Source: Dallia pectoralis
Lineage: Eukaryota; Chordata; Actinopteri; Esociformes; Umbridae
Assembly: GCA_029465975.1 (NCBI GenBank)
Contig: CM055758.1
Location: 11,016,345-11,080,344, forward strand
DNA length: 64,000 bases
Reading direction: 5' to 3'
How positions within the stretch are numbered: position 1 is the first letter of the stretch; each line of letters begins with the position of its first letter. A program made the translations under genes and the position numbers. Below the pieces are notes generated by a model. It was given only the letters and a program-made list of their open reading frames with translations. It was not told where the DNA came from and searched no databases. Shown here one piece after another: positions 36,801 through 47,081 of the stretch.

Positions 36801-37007
36801 AGAGAGAAGGGCCCGACATGGTTTGACATCACCTCCTCCATGGCCAACCATGCTGAGCAGGTCCTTCACAGCCATTACAGACACTTGGACAGGGACTCTG
36901 TGAGTCTGGATGGGCCCAGTAACTTGTCACGGCTCCTCTCCGGCCCCTATGGAGCCTTTCCAGTTCTCCAGCCGCAAGCCTCGTCCATTAGGGGACATCC
37001 GCTTTAA
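33898..37007 (+). CDS. arid6: ARID-domain transcription factor, ARID5 subfamily (probably arid6)
   Basis: Five coding exons with consensus splice sites: 33898-34042, 34173-34225, 34701-34798, 35627-35768, 35919-37007, joining in frame to about 508 residues. The ARID (helix-turn-helix, AT-rich DNA binding) spans about residues 15-105: WSQEIFLKELYTYMKKRDIP, ERIPHLGFKQIDLFMMYKTV, KNLGGY, VTAQQMWKQVYNTLGGNP, TSAATCTRRHYEK. This pattern is characteristic of ARID5A/5B and the teleost arid6. The C-terminal exon is Pro/Ser rich, with EPLNLSKR (227-234) and PEPLNLSSN (372-380), which resemble CtBP-binding PxDLS motifs, and VIDLT (301-305), a SUMO-interaction-like motif. Start choice: first ATG of the first ARID exon, with a possible non-coding exon upstream. 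Expected nuclear DNA-binding regulator, probably a repressor (inference). ARID5A or ARID5B are the alternatives for the symbol; the protein is shorter than ARID5B. Confidence 0.85.
34226..35626 (+). other. Introns 2 and 3 of the ARID gene (with exon 3 between)
   Basis: Intron 2 is 34226-34700 (GTAAAA...TACCAG) and intron 3 is 34799-35626 (GTATGT...TCATAG). They hold only small chance open frames; I see no repeat or RNA gene in them. Confidence 0.7.
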
Positions 37008-37770
37008 TGCTGGCAGACTTGTGGACTTGAAGGGAACAGGAGGACACCAGGAGGCCTTAAACGCCCAAAATCCACACACCCTCCAGATCTACAGGGCAGA
37101 GCCAAGTGAGTCACCTTGAATATACACACTAGCATCCAAACTACGAAGGAAGACGATTTGGGCCCCACCTCCCTGGGATATGTTCCCGACACATCCCAGG
37201 AATGGGCGGAGAACCATGGGATGACTTTGATGGACTTTGACAGTAAACCACACAACTCCCTGTGTAAGACCACCGTCATCGGAGGAGTTCATGACGTTAA
37301 AGAAGCTTAACTACAGTACAGTCTCAGTATAATACACAGATACGGAGACCATAACTCGTTGACTTGCTTAAGTCAATTGTTTTAAGTATCCGTGTTTTTA
37401 CATTAAAATTCTACTAAATTATTTCTGTTTCTTCATCTCAGGTGTTTTTCTAAATGAAGTAGCATTGAAAAATGTGTTGTATGTTTAACTAAGCTACGTA
37501 ACTAAACAAGTTTCCACCCAGACAGCTAAGGGACTTAGTTGAGATTTATTCACAATGTCACATCCAATGGCTGTTGGACACATCAGACTATTTTGTAAAT
37601 AAACAAACATATGAATATTAATGAGACGAGCTGAGTTCATTATAAACATTTTCATGTTTTTTTGTAAATATTTTCTTTCCTATTTGCTTTTATACAACAA
37701 TATTTTTGTATTTTAATCCTTCATGTTATACTGTAAATATTTCACAATAAAGATTGTAACGATTCCAGAA
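37008..37770 (+). other. 3' UTR of the ARID gene
   Basis: AT-rich sequence after the TAA. An alternative open frame runs on to 37119 in the +1 frame (see findings). ATTTTTGTA and TGTAAATATTT elements precede the poly(A) signal and are typical of regulated vertebrate 3' UTRs. Confidence 0.6.
37746..37751 (+). promoter_or_regulatory. Poly(A) signal AATAAA
   Basis: A canonical hexamer in CACAATAAAGATTG, about 740 bp after the stop codon, followed by a T/G-rich stretch (GGTTTTTGTTG) suitable as the downstream element. Confidence 0.7.
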
Positions 37771-37779
37771 GGTTTTTGT

Positions 37780-37990
37780 TGCAGATTCTTTCAATTGCTA
37801 ACATGCTTTGGTATGACCTGAATTTGCATTGTAAAACTCTTCACATTTTCAGCAAAACAGAAGTGTATGTGAACCAAACTGTGAATAATTTTTCATTGCT
37901 TTCACACAAAACGCATTCATTGTCACACTCTCGGAAATCCACAAACCTTTTTATCATTCTCACTAAACACAACAAACATACATCGTAGTA
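37780..37990 (+). repeat. Dispersed repeat copy related to 40850-41076 (reverse)
   Basis: ACAGAAGTGTATGTGAACCA followed by CATTGCT...ACACAAAACGCATT resembles the reverse complement of 40900-41030 (ACAGAAGTGCATCTGAACCA, CATTGCTATTACACAAAATG). The family is not recognised. Confidence 0.55.
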
Positions 37991-38029
37991 TACTTTATGA
38001 GGCTCTACTCGGCCATTGGTAAGAGACAT

Positions 38030-38105
38030 CCCTATTTGGAGCAGTGGGTAGCGCGTCTGGCTGGGGAATGTGGGTTTGAGACCCTGCTGGCCAAATGCTA
38101 CAATA
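38030..38105 (+). repeat. tRNA-like SINE head or tRNA relic
   Basis: GCAGTGGGTAGCGCGTCTGGCTGG resembles a degenerate A-box region and GGGTTTGAGACCC a B box. The cloverleaf does not close, so this is not called a tRNA gene. Confidence 0.35.
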
Positions 38106-38109
38106 TAAT

Positions 38110-40025
38110 TACAGCACATGTTTTTTAAATGCTAACTGTTTCCAAAACTGTAAAATCCGGATGGACAAGATGTTCAGCTCAACCTCAGCACAGCAGATAT
38201 ACTGTCGAAACAGGATTTCAGACTTTCGAACAACAAAGGAAGAACTTGTCTACTGTCTGCAGTAAAATTTGTACAATGGCGCTTTATATACACTACATGT
38301 GCACCTTTTGGAACCAATTCTCTGCATTCCATGTTTGAAACAACGCCTTGTACGCTGCCCTGTGACATTACAATCATGTATTTAGATGTTTGGCTATTGG
38401 ATTGAGGGTCGGGAACATCAAAGAGAAAATAGCCTAACAGGAAGAAGAGGCTGAGTATTACCTGTGGAAATTCCCATTGTTGATGTGGTTTTGGCAGCAA
38501 TGCATGTAAACTGTGGCAAATTCGAACACAGTGCAAGCAGACACCAGCCCTTATGGGAATGTAAATACGGTCAGCGCAACGACATCTGTCCGAGTATTAC
38601 AGAAAAATGGCGGCAGTTGTACGCTGTACCATTAAAGAAAAACGGTAAACATGTGAAAGAACTCCGGCATCAATACGACCAGGTACGATGTATGTTCAAT
38701 AACCAAATGGGGTACACACACACAGCTATGCATAATGTAAAGCATGGTAAAACATATTGTATTTTAAAGAGTAATGGAGATGTAATCTGGACAAACTGCA
38801 CATGTATTTATCTTGGTGGATGAAGCTGGAATCAACCTGGCAAAAACACGCCGAAGGCTGTGGTTGTGCGCGAGCAAAAAAGGCGGAGGTGAAAATATAA
38901 AAGAAGGACGACGAAAACAATAACCGACCAGCGATATTTTACTCCAGACGAAAGGTCGACAGCTCTAAACGACCGAAACAAAAATCCGTGAGGTGCTCGT
39001 GCCAAACAAACATGCGTAAACAAAACAGAACCAATTGATAAGTCCCGTCCCACTCCGACCGATAGGTGAAAGTGCGAGGTTGATCAGCAGCATCCACAGG
39101 ACGAGATGCCCGTACCGGAGGCCGTGAATGTAGGGCGCGGTGACACTTCCTGAAGACTGCCAGGGTTGGAATAGAGATTCCAGAAGATGAGTCAGAAATC
39201 GAGTCCTACACTTATGCTGAAACACTCGTATATCCAGACAGTGAAAGCTGGCGCTGGCCCTGGTCTCCACATAAACAGGGTGACTGCTTGCTGGTGTTTC
39301 TGCTGCTCATGTTCAGACTAGACATTTCACCCAGAGCTGTAAAGAGATGTTCAGTCTTATCTGGCTCCGGGGTCGCTTGGAAACGGGGAACCGAACAGGT
39401 ACCCATTGCACAAAGGATGTCATTGTCGTTGGCACATTGGCCAATAATGTTTCTGCCTCTGCTCCTTTACACCAGATTGAACTCAGTTTAAGTGCATTCA
39501 TTGAGCCCTTCGACCAAATCCAAGCTCAAACACTCTATATATAAGAATATACAAATAAGCAGTTTAGTGAAGTTATACCGATAAACAGACATATGCAATA
39601 GTGTATTTGTATGCACTTCTGATTTTCCATGATTATAATACAGTGCAGTTTACAGTGACAGTAGGCCAGTGGCGTTGAATTGTACAGCGCCCAATGTGTC
39701 AGAGTGAACGTTTACTTGCACCTACTGCAATCGTAGACCTTTGACCCTATCAGAGTTGCACTCAAAGGTTAATCTTTACGCTTCATGCCTACTCATCTGC
39801 TGTTATTTCAGCTGGAGTGGACATCACTAGGAGTGCCTACACAACATTGTGCAACAGCTACTAGTTGAGTGATTCACCAAGTTTACTGGTTAACCGTCAA
39901 ATACTTTGGCACAATCGGCAAATGACTATTAAACTAGACGCACATTATAGAATTCGTTCACGTCACTATAGTCATCTCTTGCAGATCAAAATCGTTTGCA
40001 TTCATTTGCTATTGAATGATATTAC
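38110..40025. other. Intergenic with one exon-like open frame
   Basis: 38464-38682 (+) reads MEIPIVDV...ITEKWRQLY...KELRHQYDQ and ends at CCAG|GTACGA, a plausible donor. The ITEKWRQLY stretch faintly recalls MADF/SANT-like transposon accessory proteins, but I cannot establish homology. 38850-39250 is CpG-rich without an identified exon. Confidence 0.3.
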
Positions 40026-40029
40026 TCTT

Positions 40030-40490
40030 AAATACAATTACACACATGTTTATTTTGTTTATCCCTACACGCACATATTGTAGTTCCTGATCATTTTGCT
40101 GTTGTAAATATTTCTTTCTGTACCTGCTTTCTGTACAAATATTTGGTTTGTTGTAATGTCGATACAAACGAGGAAATGTTTCTAATTAATTTTTGCAGAG
40201 AGCATAGCGAGTGTAGCGACTATAGTAATGATGTCTATCACATCAATACTATTTAGCTGCATACAGATAAAATGTTAGCAATTAGACAATATTAATAGCA
40301 GGTAACTTTCACACTTTCACACTACACTGTCATTTGACAAGATACTTTTTTGACACTGTAATTATTTTGATTAAGTGATCACCATTTGGAGGTGTGCTGA
40401 ATGCACCAGAAGATGTGAGGATGGCACTTTGATTATTGACAATTGTGTGTTTGTTTCAGCCAATGTGCAAAATCGTTCGAGAAAATGTGT
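40030..40490 (+). repeat. Dispersed repeat family, copy A
   Basis: Shares with copies at 44160-44960 and 50775-51460 the ordered blocks GTTCCTGATCATTTTGCTG, ATTAATTTTTGCAGAG, TACTATTTAGCTGC, ATGTTAGCAATTAGACAA, ACACTACACTGTCATTTGAC and TTATTTTGATTAAGTGATCA. It has no coding content and no family name I recognise. All three copies have the same orientation. Confidence 0.7.
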
Positions 40491-42039
40491 AAAAACCCAA
40501 ATACCTACCTCAAACCATCATGAACTCATGAAGCCTCAATCAAGATCTTCCCAGATAGAAAGTGGTTGGTATAATTCCCTATCGAGAAAATCAAGCGAAA
40601 CCAAAGGTGATACCCACTCCACCATACCAAATAGACTGAGTACCCCTATAGTTATGTGTAAACCTCTGAACCTCTAGAAAACAGACTGTTCATTAACCTG
40701 AAACTACACCAAATGCAGTTCGGCCCATATGCAGGTTTGGTGGGTATAGCAACCGAATGTCCTGTCATGTCCTTTGTATTTTTTTCTGTGATATATATTT
40801 TTTGAGTAATTTCATTGTGAATGGAAAATAGCCGACGAGTCGAGAAGTCTACGGATCATCGTCACGGACACGTAGCCTACTTGTCTTGTCAGTCAAAACA
40901 GAAATTGTTGTCTGTAGTCGTGTGGAGAACGTGATCATTAAATGCATTTTGTGTAATAGCAATGGTAAACTACTGACTGTTTGGTTCAGATGCACTTCTG
41001 TTTCCCAGAATGTGTGAAATATGTATTGACAATGTGATTTCAGTTTTGATGCGTTGATGCATAATACATTAAACATAAGGAACTATTATCATTCGTTTGG
41101 TTTCTGTAACTGGCGACTGAACACGTTTCCTCATACTAAAGTGACAGGAATGTTGTATTGTGGTATTTTTGTTTTGACGTTGTGGTACTTGTTTTCTTTA
41201 ATAATCAGAACCTGAAGGTTGTTTCCTGATTACTACACTAGTTTAATGGCATAATGTCCCAAAGCATTAGACAAGTAAAGTCTACTCACTGGAAAGAAAA
41301 TTATGACATTCTGTCTTCTGCAAAAGTATTCAGACCAGACACAAATTGTCAAGCTTCAACTAGAAGCCAGTGAAGTGTGCCAAGAAAAGGGGTGACATGG
41401 GAGACATCACAGCTACTTTGCATTCTGGGAGGAAGAAATTGTGCAGTTTTCAGCTATGAATGGGCCGGTGTTTATGTATGTGGTATCTTAGAGCTTTTAT
41501 TTAATATCATCTATGCAAATGTATAGTATCAACTTTGGCAGAAATAACTAGTTAACTTGAGCCCACACATTTGCTAAGATAAGGTTGTGTATCACTTGAT
41601 ATGAAAACATCAGGGTAGATTGTTGGGAGTTTCCCCAAATCGTATTTCCTTAAGATCAATTGTCTCCCAGCCAAGAAGGAAGTCACACCCATGTTGTGTG
41701 ATCTTCAAGCAGACTTGCTAAATAAAAATGTAATGACACAGACACTTGTGTACAATACAATACATATAATATCTGCACCAAACTGTGCAGGCATACAATG
41801 CCTATAGAAAACCGTCGTACCCTGTCAAAATCTTTACCGTTTGTCACATTACATCGTGAAAATTCAATTCAATTGAACTTTCGCCGGTTGTATTTACAAG
41901 TTCTAACCCCTTAACATCAAGGTGAAAATAACATTCCAAGACATTCTGAACAATTATTAAAATGTAATTAGTGACCTAGTTTGGATAAGTGATCTACCCC
42001 GTGTAGTAACCATAATTACTTGATCCTGTATTGCCTCAT

Positions 42040-42200
42040 TGTGTCCCAATGCTATTTGCACTCTTGTGTTCTGTGTATTTATTGTGGAAATGTATGTTGT
42101 CCTGCAAATGTTTTCGCCTTATCTTGGCCAGGTTGGCGTTGCTAATGATAATTTGTTCTTAATCGGACTACCTGGTTAAATAAAGGTTACATAAAATTAA
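42040..42200 (+). mobile_element. LINE (L2-type) 3' end fragment
   Basis: ATCTTGGCCAGGTTGGCGTTG, AATTTGTTCTTAATCGGACT and ACCTGGTTAAATAAAGGTTA form the 3' tail common to fish L2-like LINEs and their SINEs; the last block recurs in the SINE at 29835. Confidence 0.55.
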
Positions 42201-42359
42201 AAATATCAAATTATAAACTTGCTCAGGTACAACCAGTCACTTCCCAGATCTCACACCATGCTAATTGCCCCTCACCTGACAACAATTGTAGTGGTTTTGA
42301 TTACTTCATAAGAAAACTGGCATGATGATTCCATTACCAGTAGTGCATGGCAACGCAAA

Positions 42360-43080
42360 GAATACACCATGGTTGGAAAGGTGCTTTCAAAAGGACTCCG
42401 GGACACAGTTGTGGAAAGTGTTAGGAGGAGACAAAAAGATTTCACAAGCTTTACAAAAGACTGGCCTGTGTGGCAGGGTTGCAAGAAGGAAGCCTCTTCT
42501 CAAAAAGGGCCACAGTTTCTTTTGCGCTTTGCAAAAAAACTCTTGGAAGATTCTATTGCCATGTGGCAAAAATGTTTATGGTGAGATGAGACCAAGATTG
42601 AACTTGTTGGACTGAACTGCAAGCGTTATGTTTGGCGAAAACCAAACACAGCACACCACTTGAAACGCACCGTACCTATTGTGAAGCATAGTGGTGGAAA
42701 CATTATGTTGTGGGGGTTTTTCTATTCAGCAAGGACTAAGAAATTGGTCAGTATTGAAGGGAAAATGGATGTTGTCAAGTACTCCCAAATTCTTTAGTAA
42801 TACCTGTGGCTCTCTGCTAGAGAGCTGAAGATGGTCAGGTGGTTACCTTTAGGCAAGACAATAAAACGCAGTGCCAAAAAAAAACATGCAGTGTCTTAAA
42901 GATAATAAGGTGAGTGCTCACTTGAGTGGTCGAGTCAGAGCCCTGACCAAAATCCACATGACAGCAGACAATCGCCGCTCACCACGAAATGTGACTGAAC
43001 TCGAACAACTCTGCACGTAAGAATGGGCAAATATTCTGTGTGCGCAAAGCTAATAGAGACATACCCTTACAGACTGATTG
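42360..43080 (+). pseudogene. Tc1-family transposase, frameshifted
   Basis: An intact copy would encode the DDE/D enzyme that cuts at the terminal repeats. Recognisable pieces across frames: VARRKPLLKKGH, RFAKKLLEDSIAMWQK, then ETKIELVGLNCKRYVWRKPN with AHHLKRTVPIVKHSGGNIML and WGFFYSARTKKLVSIEGKMD. The usual QDNDPKHTA second Asp motif reads RQDNKTQCQK, so the catalytic residue is lost, and stops interrupt the rest. The N-terminal paired-like DNA-binding domain is mostly gone. Confidence 0.8.
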
Positions 43081-43774
43081 CTGTAATTAAGGTGAAAAGT
43101 AGCTCTATGAAGTATTTAAACATGGGACTGATCACTTAGTTTTAATTTGTTTTACGTTTAAGAAGCGTTGCCTTTTTACATTACCCAAATGTTCTAAGGC
43201 AGAATGTCTAAATAAAGCTGGAATCAAAAAATATATTTTTATGTTATTTCACGCTGTAAGACGAAGAAGTTACTATGATGATTTTCTGTAGGCAGATGGA
43301 AACAAATACAAACAAGTTGTATATTTCCATAAGCCGGTTTACTTGTCTGATGCTTTTGATCATAAGGTATTTACCAGAGTGGAGTAATCAGGAAACAGCC
43401 TTTTACAGGTTCCAATCATAAAAAAACGACACCACAAAAAATCCACAAAACAACATTCCTGTCAATCACCAAACCAACCGAATATGTGCCTTGCTGCATT
43501 TGGTATAGTTTCAGGCAAAATGAAAAGATGATGTCCTTATGTTTGATGTATTATGCATCACTCATATATTAAATATTAATTGTATTTACAATATTCAGTT
43601 ACTATACCCACCAAACCTCTATATGTGCCTCACTGCATTTGGTGTAGTTTCAGGTTAATGAAAAGTCTTTTTTCTTGAGGTCCAGAGGTTTACACATTAC
43701 TAGGGGTACTCAGTCTATTTGGCACAGTATGGTGGAGGGGTATCACTTGATCTGGTTTCGGTTTATATATCTAA

Positions 43775-44155
43775 GTAGTGGAGCGTTTCACACTTATACA
43801 ATACTTCCTTGAGCATCAGTTTATAACTGGTTTAACGGCAACCTGAGTGTAGAATTTCGATAAACCAGAAAACCATGGTTGTTGTTGCTGTCATTCGATC
43901 AGAAATACTAAAGTAGTTATTAGCCACGGAAATGTTGACAGTTTTTCACTTGGACAGTACGGTGGACTTTAAGATCATTATGCCAGTTGTTCACATGACT
44001 ATAATAATTTGCACAGCAACACAAAATCCATCGAGAAACATTCACAATATTATATAACGAAGAGTAAAGGTTTGTTGTTCGTCCACGTTTCATAGAGTTT
44101 CTCCCACCAAACTCCCCTATTGAGCTATTTTCTGCATGGGGATGGAAGGTCTATA
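43775..44155. other. Intergenic, no feature seen
   Basis: Between the right inverted-repeat arm and repeat copy B; nothing recognised. Confidence 0.45.
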
Positions 44156-44159
44156 ATCG

Positions 44160-44960
44160 CAGTCCTCAAACCAGTTGTTCTGTACCGGGTGCAATGCATG
44201 CTGGTTGAGAGGATGTCTCATCAGATGGTTGTTCGCGTGGCTGGGCCATGCCAAAATATGTTTCCCTCGTCGCCTCGCAAGGGAGTTTATCAGGTGTGAT
44301 GCAGATTAAATGTTTGGCCAGATAGAGGAGAGATTGGGTTGCTCCGGAGGTCGATGAACATGTTGCAGCTTTCTTTTTTCTTGCATATATGCAGTTCCTG
44401 ATCATTGTGCTGTTGTTGAGATTTTCTTATGTGCATGCTTACAGTACATGTTTTCGGGTTTGTTGTAAAATCTGTACATACAATGATGAAAATTGTTTAA
44501 ATTAATGTTTTGTTGAGGGTATAGTGTGTGCCATGACTAACAATTCATACAATTCAGCTCCCTTCATTCACAAGATACAGAGGGCCAACATATATACACG
44601 TTGTTATGGGGAAATTGGAACCTGGTGTGAGTGATGATTGACATGACGTGACAACGAACGAGCTGCAGGGACGTGCTTGTGAAAAAAGAAATCTGTAAAA
44701 CACAGGGTGAAGACAAGAGTTCTTCACCTTACCGTGACAGAGAATAGGCCTATCTATCAAACTCTCAGAGTACACTGTCATTAGAAAGGATGTCTTTGCA
44801 TTTAACCTGTCTTGGTCTAATTAAGCAACCATAGAGGAGCCTTGTTTCGATGACAGTGATTAATTTATTCATGAGTTTGTTTCCTTTTGAAATATAAGTT
44901 AATTATTTTGATCTGGGTCACATAGAGCGTTGTTGCTCTTTACTCCATGTGACAGTGTAT
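44160..44960 (+). repeat. Dispersed repeat family, copy B
   Basis: Shares with copy C (50775-51460) ACCAGTTGTTCTG, CCAAAATAT.TTCCC, CGCAAGGGAG, GTGTGATG.AGAT, TTTTTTCTTGCA and AATTAATGTTTTGTTGA in order, and with copy A the later blocks. It is the longest copy on the 5' side. No protein-coding signature. Confidence 0.7.
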
Positions 44961-44964
44961 GCGA

Positions 44965-45343
44965 TGGGAATTAAGTGTTTTTAAGGTTTGAGTGAGTTTT
45001 GGTGGTGAGATTAACTGGTTGACCAATATGTTGTTCACAGACTGTGTGAAGAGTTTTTAAAAACTTGGCTTCGGTACGATTGTTAGCAATTTAAAAAAGT
45101 TAATTGAAAAACGATGTATGTGAGACCTTTTTTTTAAGATTCGCAATTTCCATCAGTAGATTTTCTATTTACTAATACTATCAAACCGTCTACAAACAAT
45201 GTGTTGATAAGGAACTGCTTGCTAAGGTTAGGGTTTGGTTAAGAATAATGTTATGGGTTTGATTTAGGATTTAGTTTAGGGATCTGTAGTGCATCTACAA
45301 CAGAGTGTAACTATCATTGTTTACATTATGTCTTTCTAGTATG
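44965..45343. other. Intergenic, AT-rich
   Basis: Contains CTAAGGTTAGGGTTTGG (45224-45240), a low-complexity motif frequent in fish repeats; no gene. Confidence 0.45.
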
Positions 45344-45348
45344 TCAAG

Positions 45349-45845
45349 TATCACGACTTGAACAATGGATCCAAGCGCAGACACAGAGGCGGACACCAGG
45401 TAAACATTATTAATGTGGTATCCTGAAACAGGCAAGAGTTCGCTACATGTAGGTCAGATGGCTGGAGGTACAGAGACAAAGGATGGTTCGTGGTCGGGGA
45501 CAGGCAGGGTTTGGTACACGGCAGTCAGATGGCTGGAGATACAAGGGAGTAAGCTAGTTTGTGGTCGGTAGGTAGGCAATGGTCAAGGCTGGTACATAGC
45601 AGATTGTACAAGGGGTCAGGCAGGCTCGTGGTCTCGAACAGAAACGGTCAATACTAGGAACAGAGAAGCAAAGCAGGTAGCAAGAGGGTAATGCTTTTAA
45701 CAAGTGAGTGAACAAATGATCTGGCAACAGGCAACAGGAAACACTGACAATGTAAAGCCCAGGGAATAATAAACACATAGGAAACACCTGGTGGATAAGG
45801 GGAGGAGACAATGAAATGCCAGGTGACACAGATCAGGTTGTGACA
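45349..45845 (-). mobile_element. Solo Gypsy-type LTR, reverse orientation
   Basis: On the - strand it starts TGTCACAACCTGATCTGTG at 45845 and ends GCTTGGATCCATTGTTCAAG followed by TCGTGATA at 45349, 497 bp. Flanks TCAAG (45344-45348) and GCAAG (45846-45850) look like a 5-bp target duplication with one change. Internal GTCAGATGGCTGGAG is repeated twice about 80 bp apart. No internal retroelement sequence adjoins it. Confidence 0.65.
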
Positions 45846-45854
45846 GCAAGACTG

Positions 45855-46330
45855 TCACATAAAATATTGTGATGCTAATGCTAGCCTTTTATTGTCACTT
45901 GAAGTCAGTGTTCATTTATTAAATAGATCGTTAAGTCAAACCATTCCGTTTCTCTGGAAGATAATTATATTTACCATACATTTTAATATTATTTTTAGAA
46001 TTTATGTGCAAATATTTCTATTTTTAAATGTGATGTAATGCTTGTGAGAAATGTTTCCGGGCACAGGCAAAATCTTTTGTCACGACGTCACTACTGCATT
46101 ATATATCATGACAATGTATCGGCTAAATATAAGCCTAATATTTGTCAGTTTTATTTTCACCCAAATGCGTCACTTTTCTTATCTTGCATGTTGTAACTTG
46201 CCTCCAGCATTAGTTGCACGTTTAGCCATGGGTGGAATTTGCACGTATAGATTCACTCCTGAAAAAAAAATTCCGGGTAAATCGGGCAACATCATCATGA
46301 ACAACAGATCATGATTCCACGGTTCCACTG
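45855..46330. other. Intergenic, no feature seen
   Basis: One 87-codon frame without a recognised domain; nothing else. Confidence 0.45.
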
Positions 46331-46332
46331 AT

Positions 46333-46591
46333 GTTAAGAGGATTAGAACACTCAAGGTGATTAGAACATTGAGATTATTAGAACACTAAAGGTGATTAGA
46401 ACACTTAAGGTGATTAAAACACTTAGGGTGAATAAAACACTAAATGTGATTAGAACACTCAGGGTGATTAGAACATTTAGGGTGATTAGAACATTTAAGG
46501 TGATTAGAACACTCAAGGTGATTAGAACACTAAAGGTGATTAGAACACTCAGGGTGATTAGAACAATTAAAGTGATTAGAACACTCAAGGT
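46333..46591. repeat. 18-bp minisatellite, about 14 copies
   Basis: The unit is AAGGTGATTAGAACACTC with variants AGGGTGATTAGAACATTT. A further diverged half-unit (AAGGCGATTAGAACAC) lies at 46863, on the other side of an inserted LTR. Confidence 0.95.
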
Positions 46592-46862
46592 TGTCATGTA
46601 TGTGGTGAGCTACGGGGTGTCAATAGTTCGTCTGTTAGTGTTTCAAGTCACAGGTTCGGATGGTGTGTGGTTTCATGTAGGAAATGTTAGTATGTTTGGT
46701 GTATTTAGTAGACGCTTTGTGCACAATTTACTTTTACATTGGGTTTAGATTTTCTGTTCGTTGTTTTTGTGTTTGTTTGATTTGTTAATAAAACACCACA
46801 AACTGTCCTTTTCGCTCTGCATTGGCTACTTCTTTCACTATACCACCAGCAGAGCCGTGACA
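46592..46862 (+). mobile_element. Solo LTR inserted in the 18-bp minisatellite
   Basis: It begins TGTCATGTATGTGGTGAGC and ends GCAGAGCCGTGACA, 271 bp with TG...CA ends and AATAAA near 46788. Flanks are AAGGT (46587-46591) and AAGGC (46863-46867), a 5-bp target duplication with one mismatch lying in the repeat unit. Confidence 0.75.
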
Positions 46863-47081
46863 AAGGCGATTAGAACACTTCTTTGGTGTTGATTTATGTT
46901 AGAAAAAACGAATAGTCTCCATCTTCGAGCACTGACTTGGAGAATTCTCTCCCGTTTTCTAGCTCCAATGTACCTATGTCACATAATTGTCTCGTCTCAA
47001 AATACACACACTGATTGTCCATTTCGCTGATAAAATTCAGTTTATAAGTTCCTCTGGTTTGGGCTGTTTTGTGTGGAAGTG

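Larger units (their letters stand above)
41805..43245 (+). mobile_element. Tc1-like DNA transposon, degenerate
   Basis: The left end, AATGCCTATAGAAAACCGTC, matches the common fish Tc1-family terminus (CCTATAGAAAGTC). A transposase pseudogene follows at 42360-43080. The 3' side ends with ACTGATTGCTGTAATTAAGG and AATAAAGCTGGAA near 43215. The right terminal inverted repeat is not clear. A LINE 3' end (42040-42200) has been inserted between terminus and transposase. Confidence 0.65.
40597..43770. mobile_element. Large inverted-repeat structure, arms 40597-41285 and 43315-43770
   Basis: The left arm matches the reverse complement of the right arm in several blocks: TAGACTGAGTACCCCTA, TGTAAACCTCTG, CATTAACCTGAAACTACACC, TGCATAATACAT, TGACAGGAATGTTGT and GTTTCCTGATTACT. 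Identity is moderate with indels. A Tc1-like element (41805-43245) lies in the spacer. It could be a foldback transposon or two inverted copies of one repeat. Confidence 0.65.

Noticed and set aside
38030..38105. A functional tRNA gene
   Set aside because: A and B boxes are only approximate and acceptor and anticodon stems do not pair; more likely SINE head.
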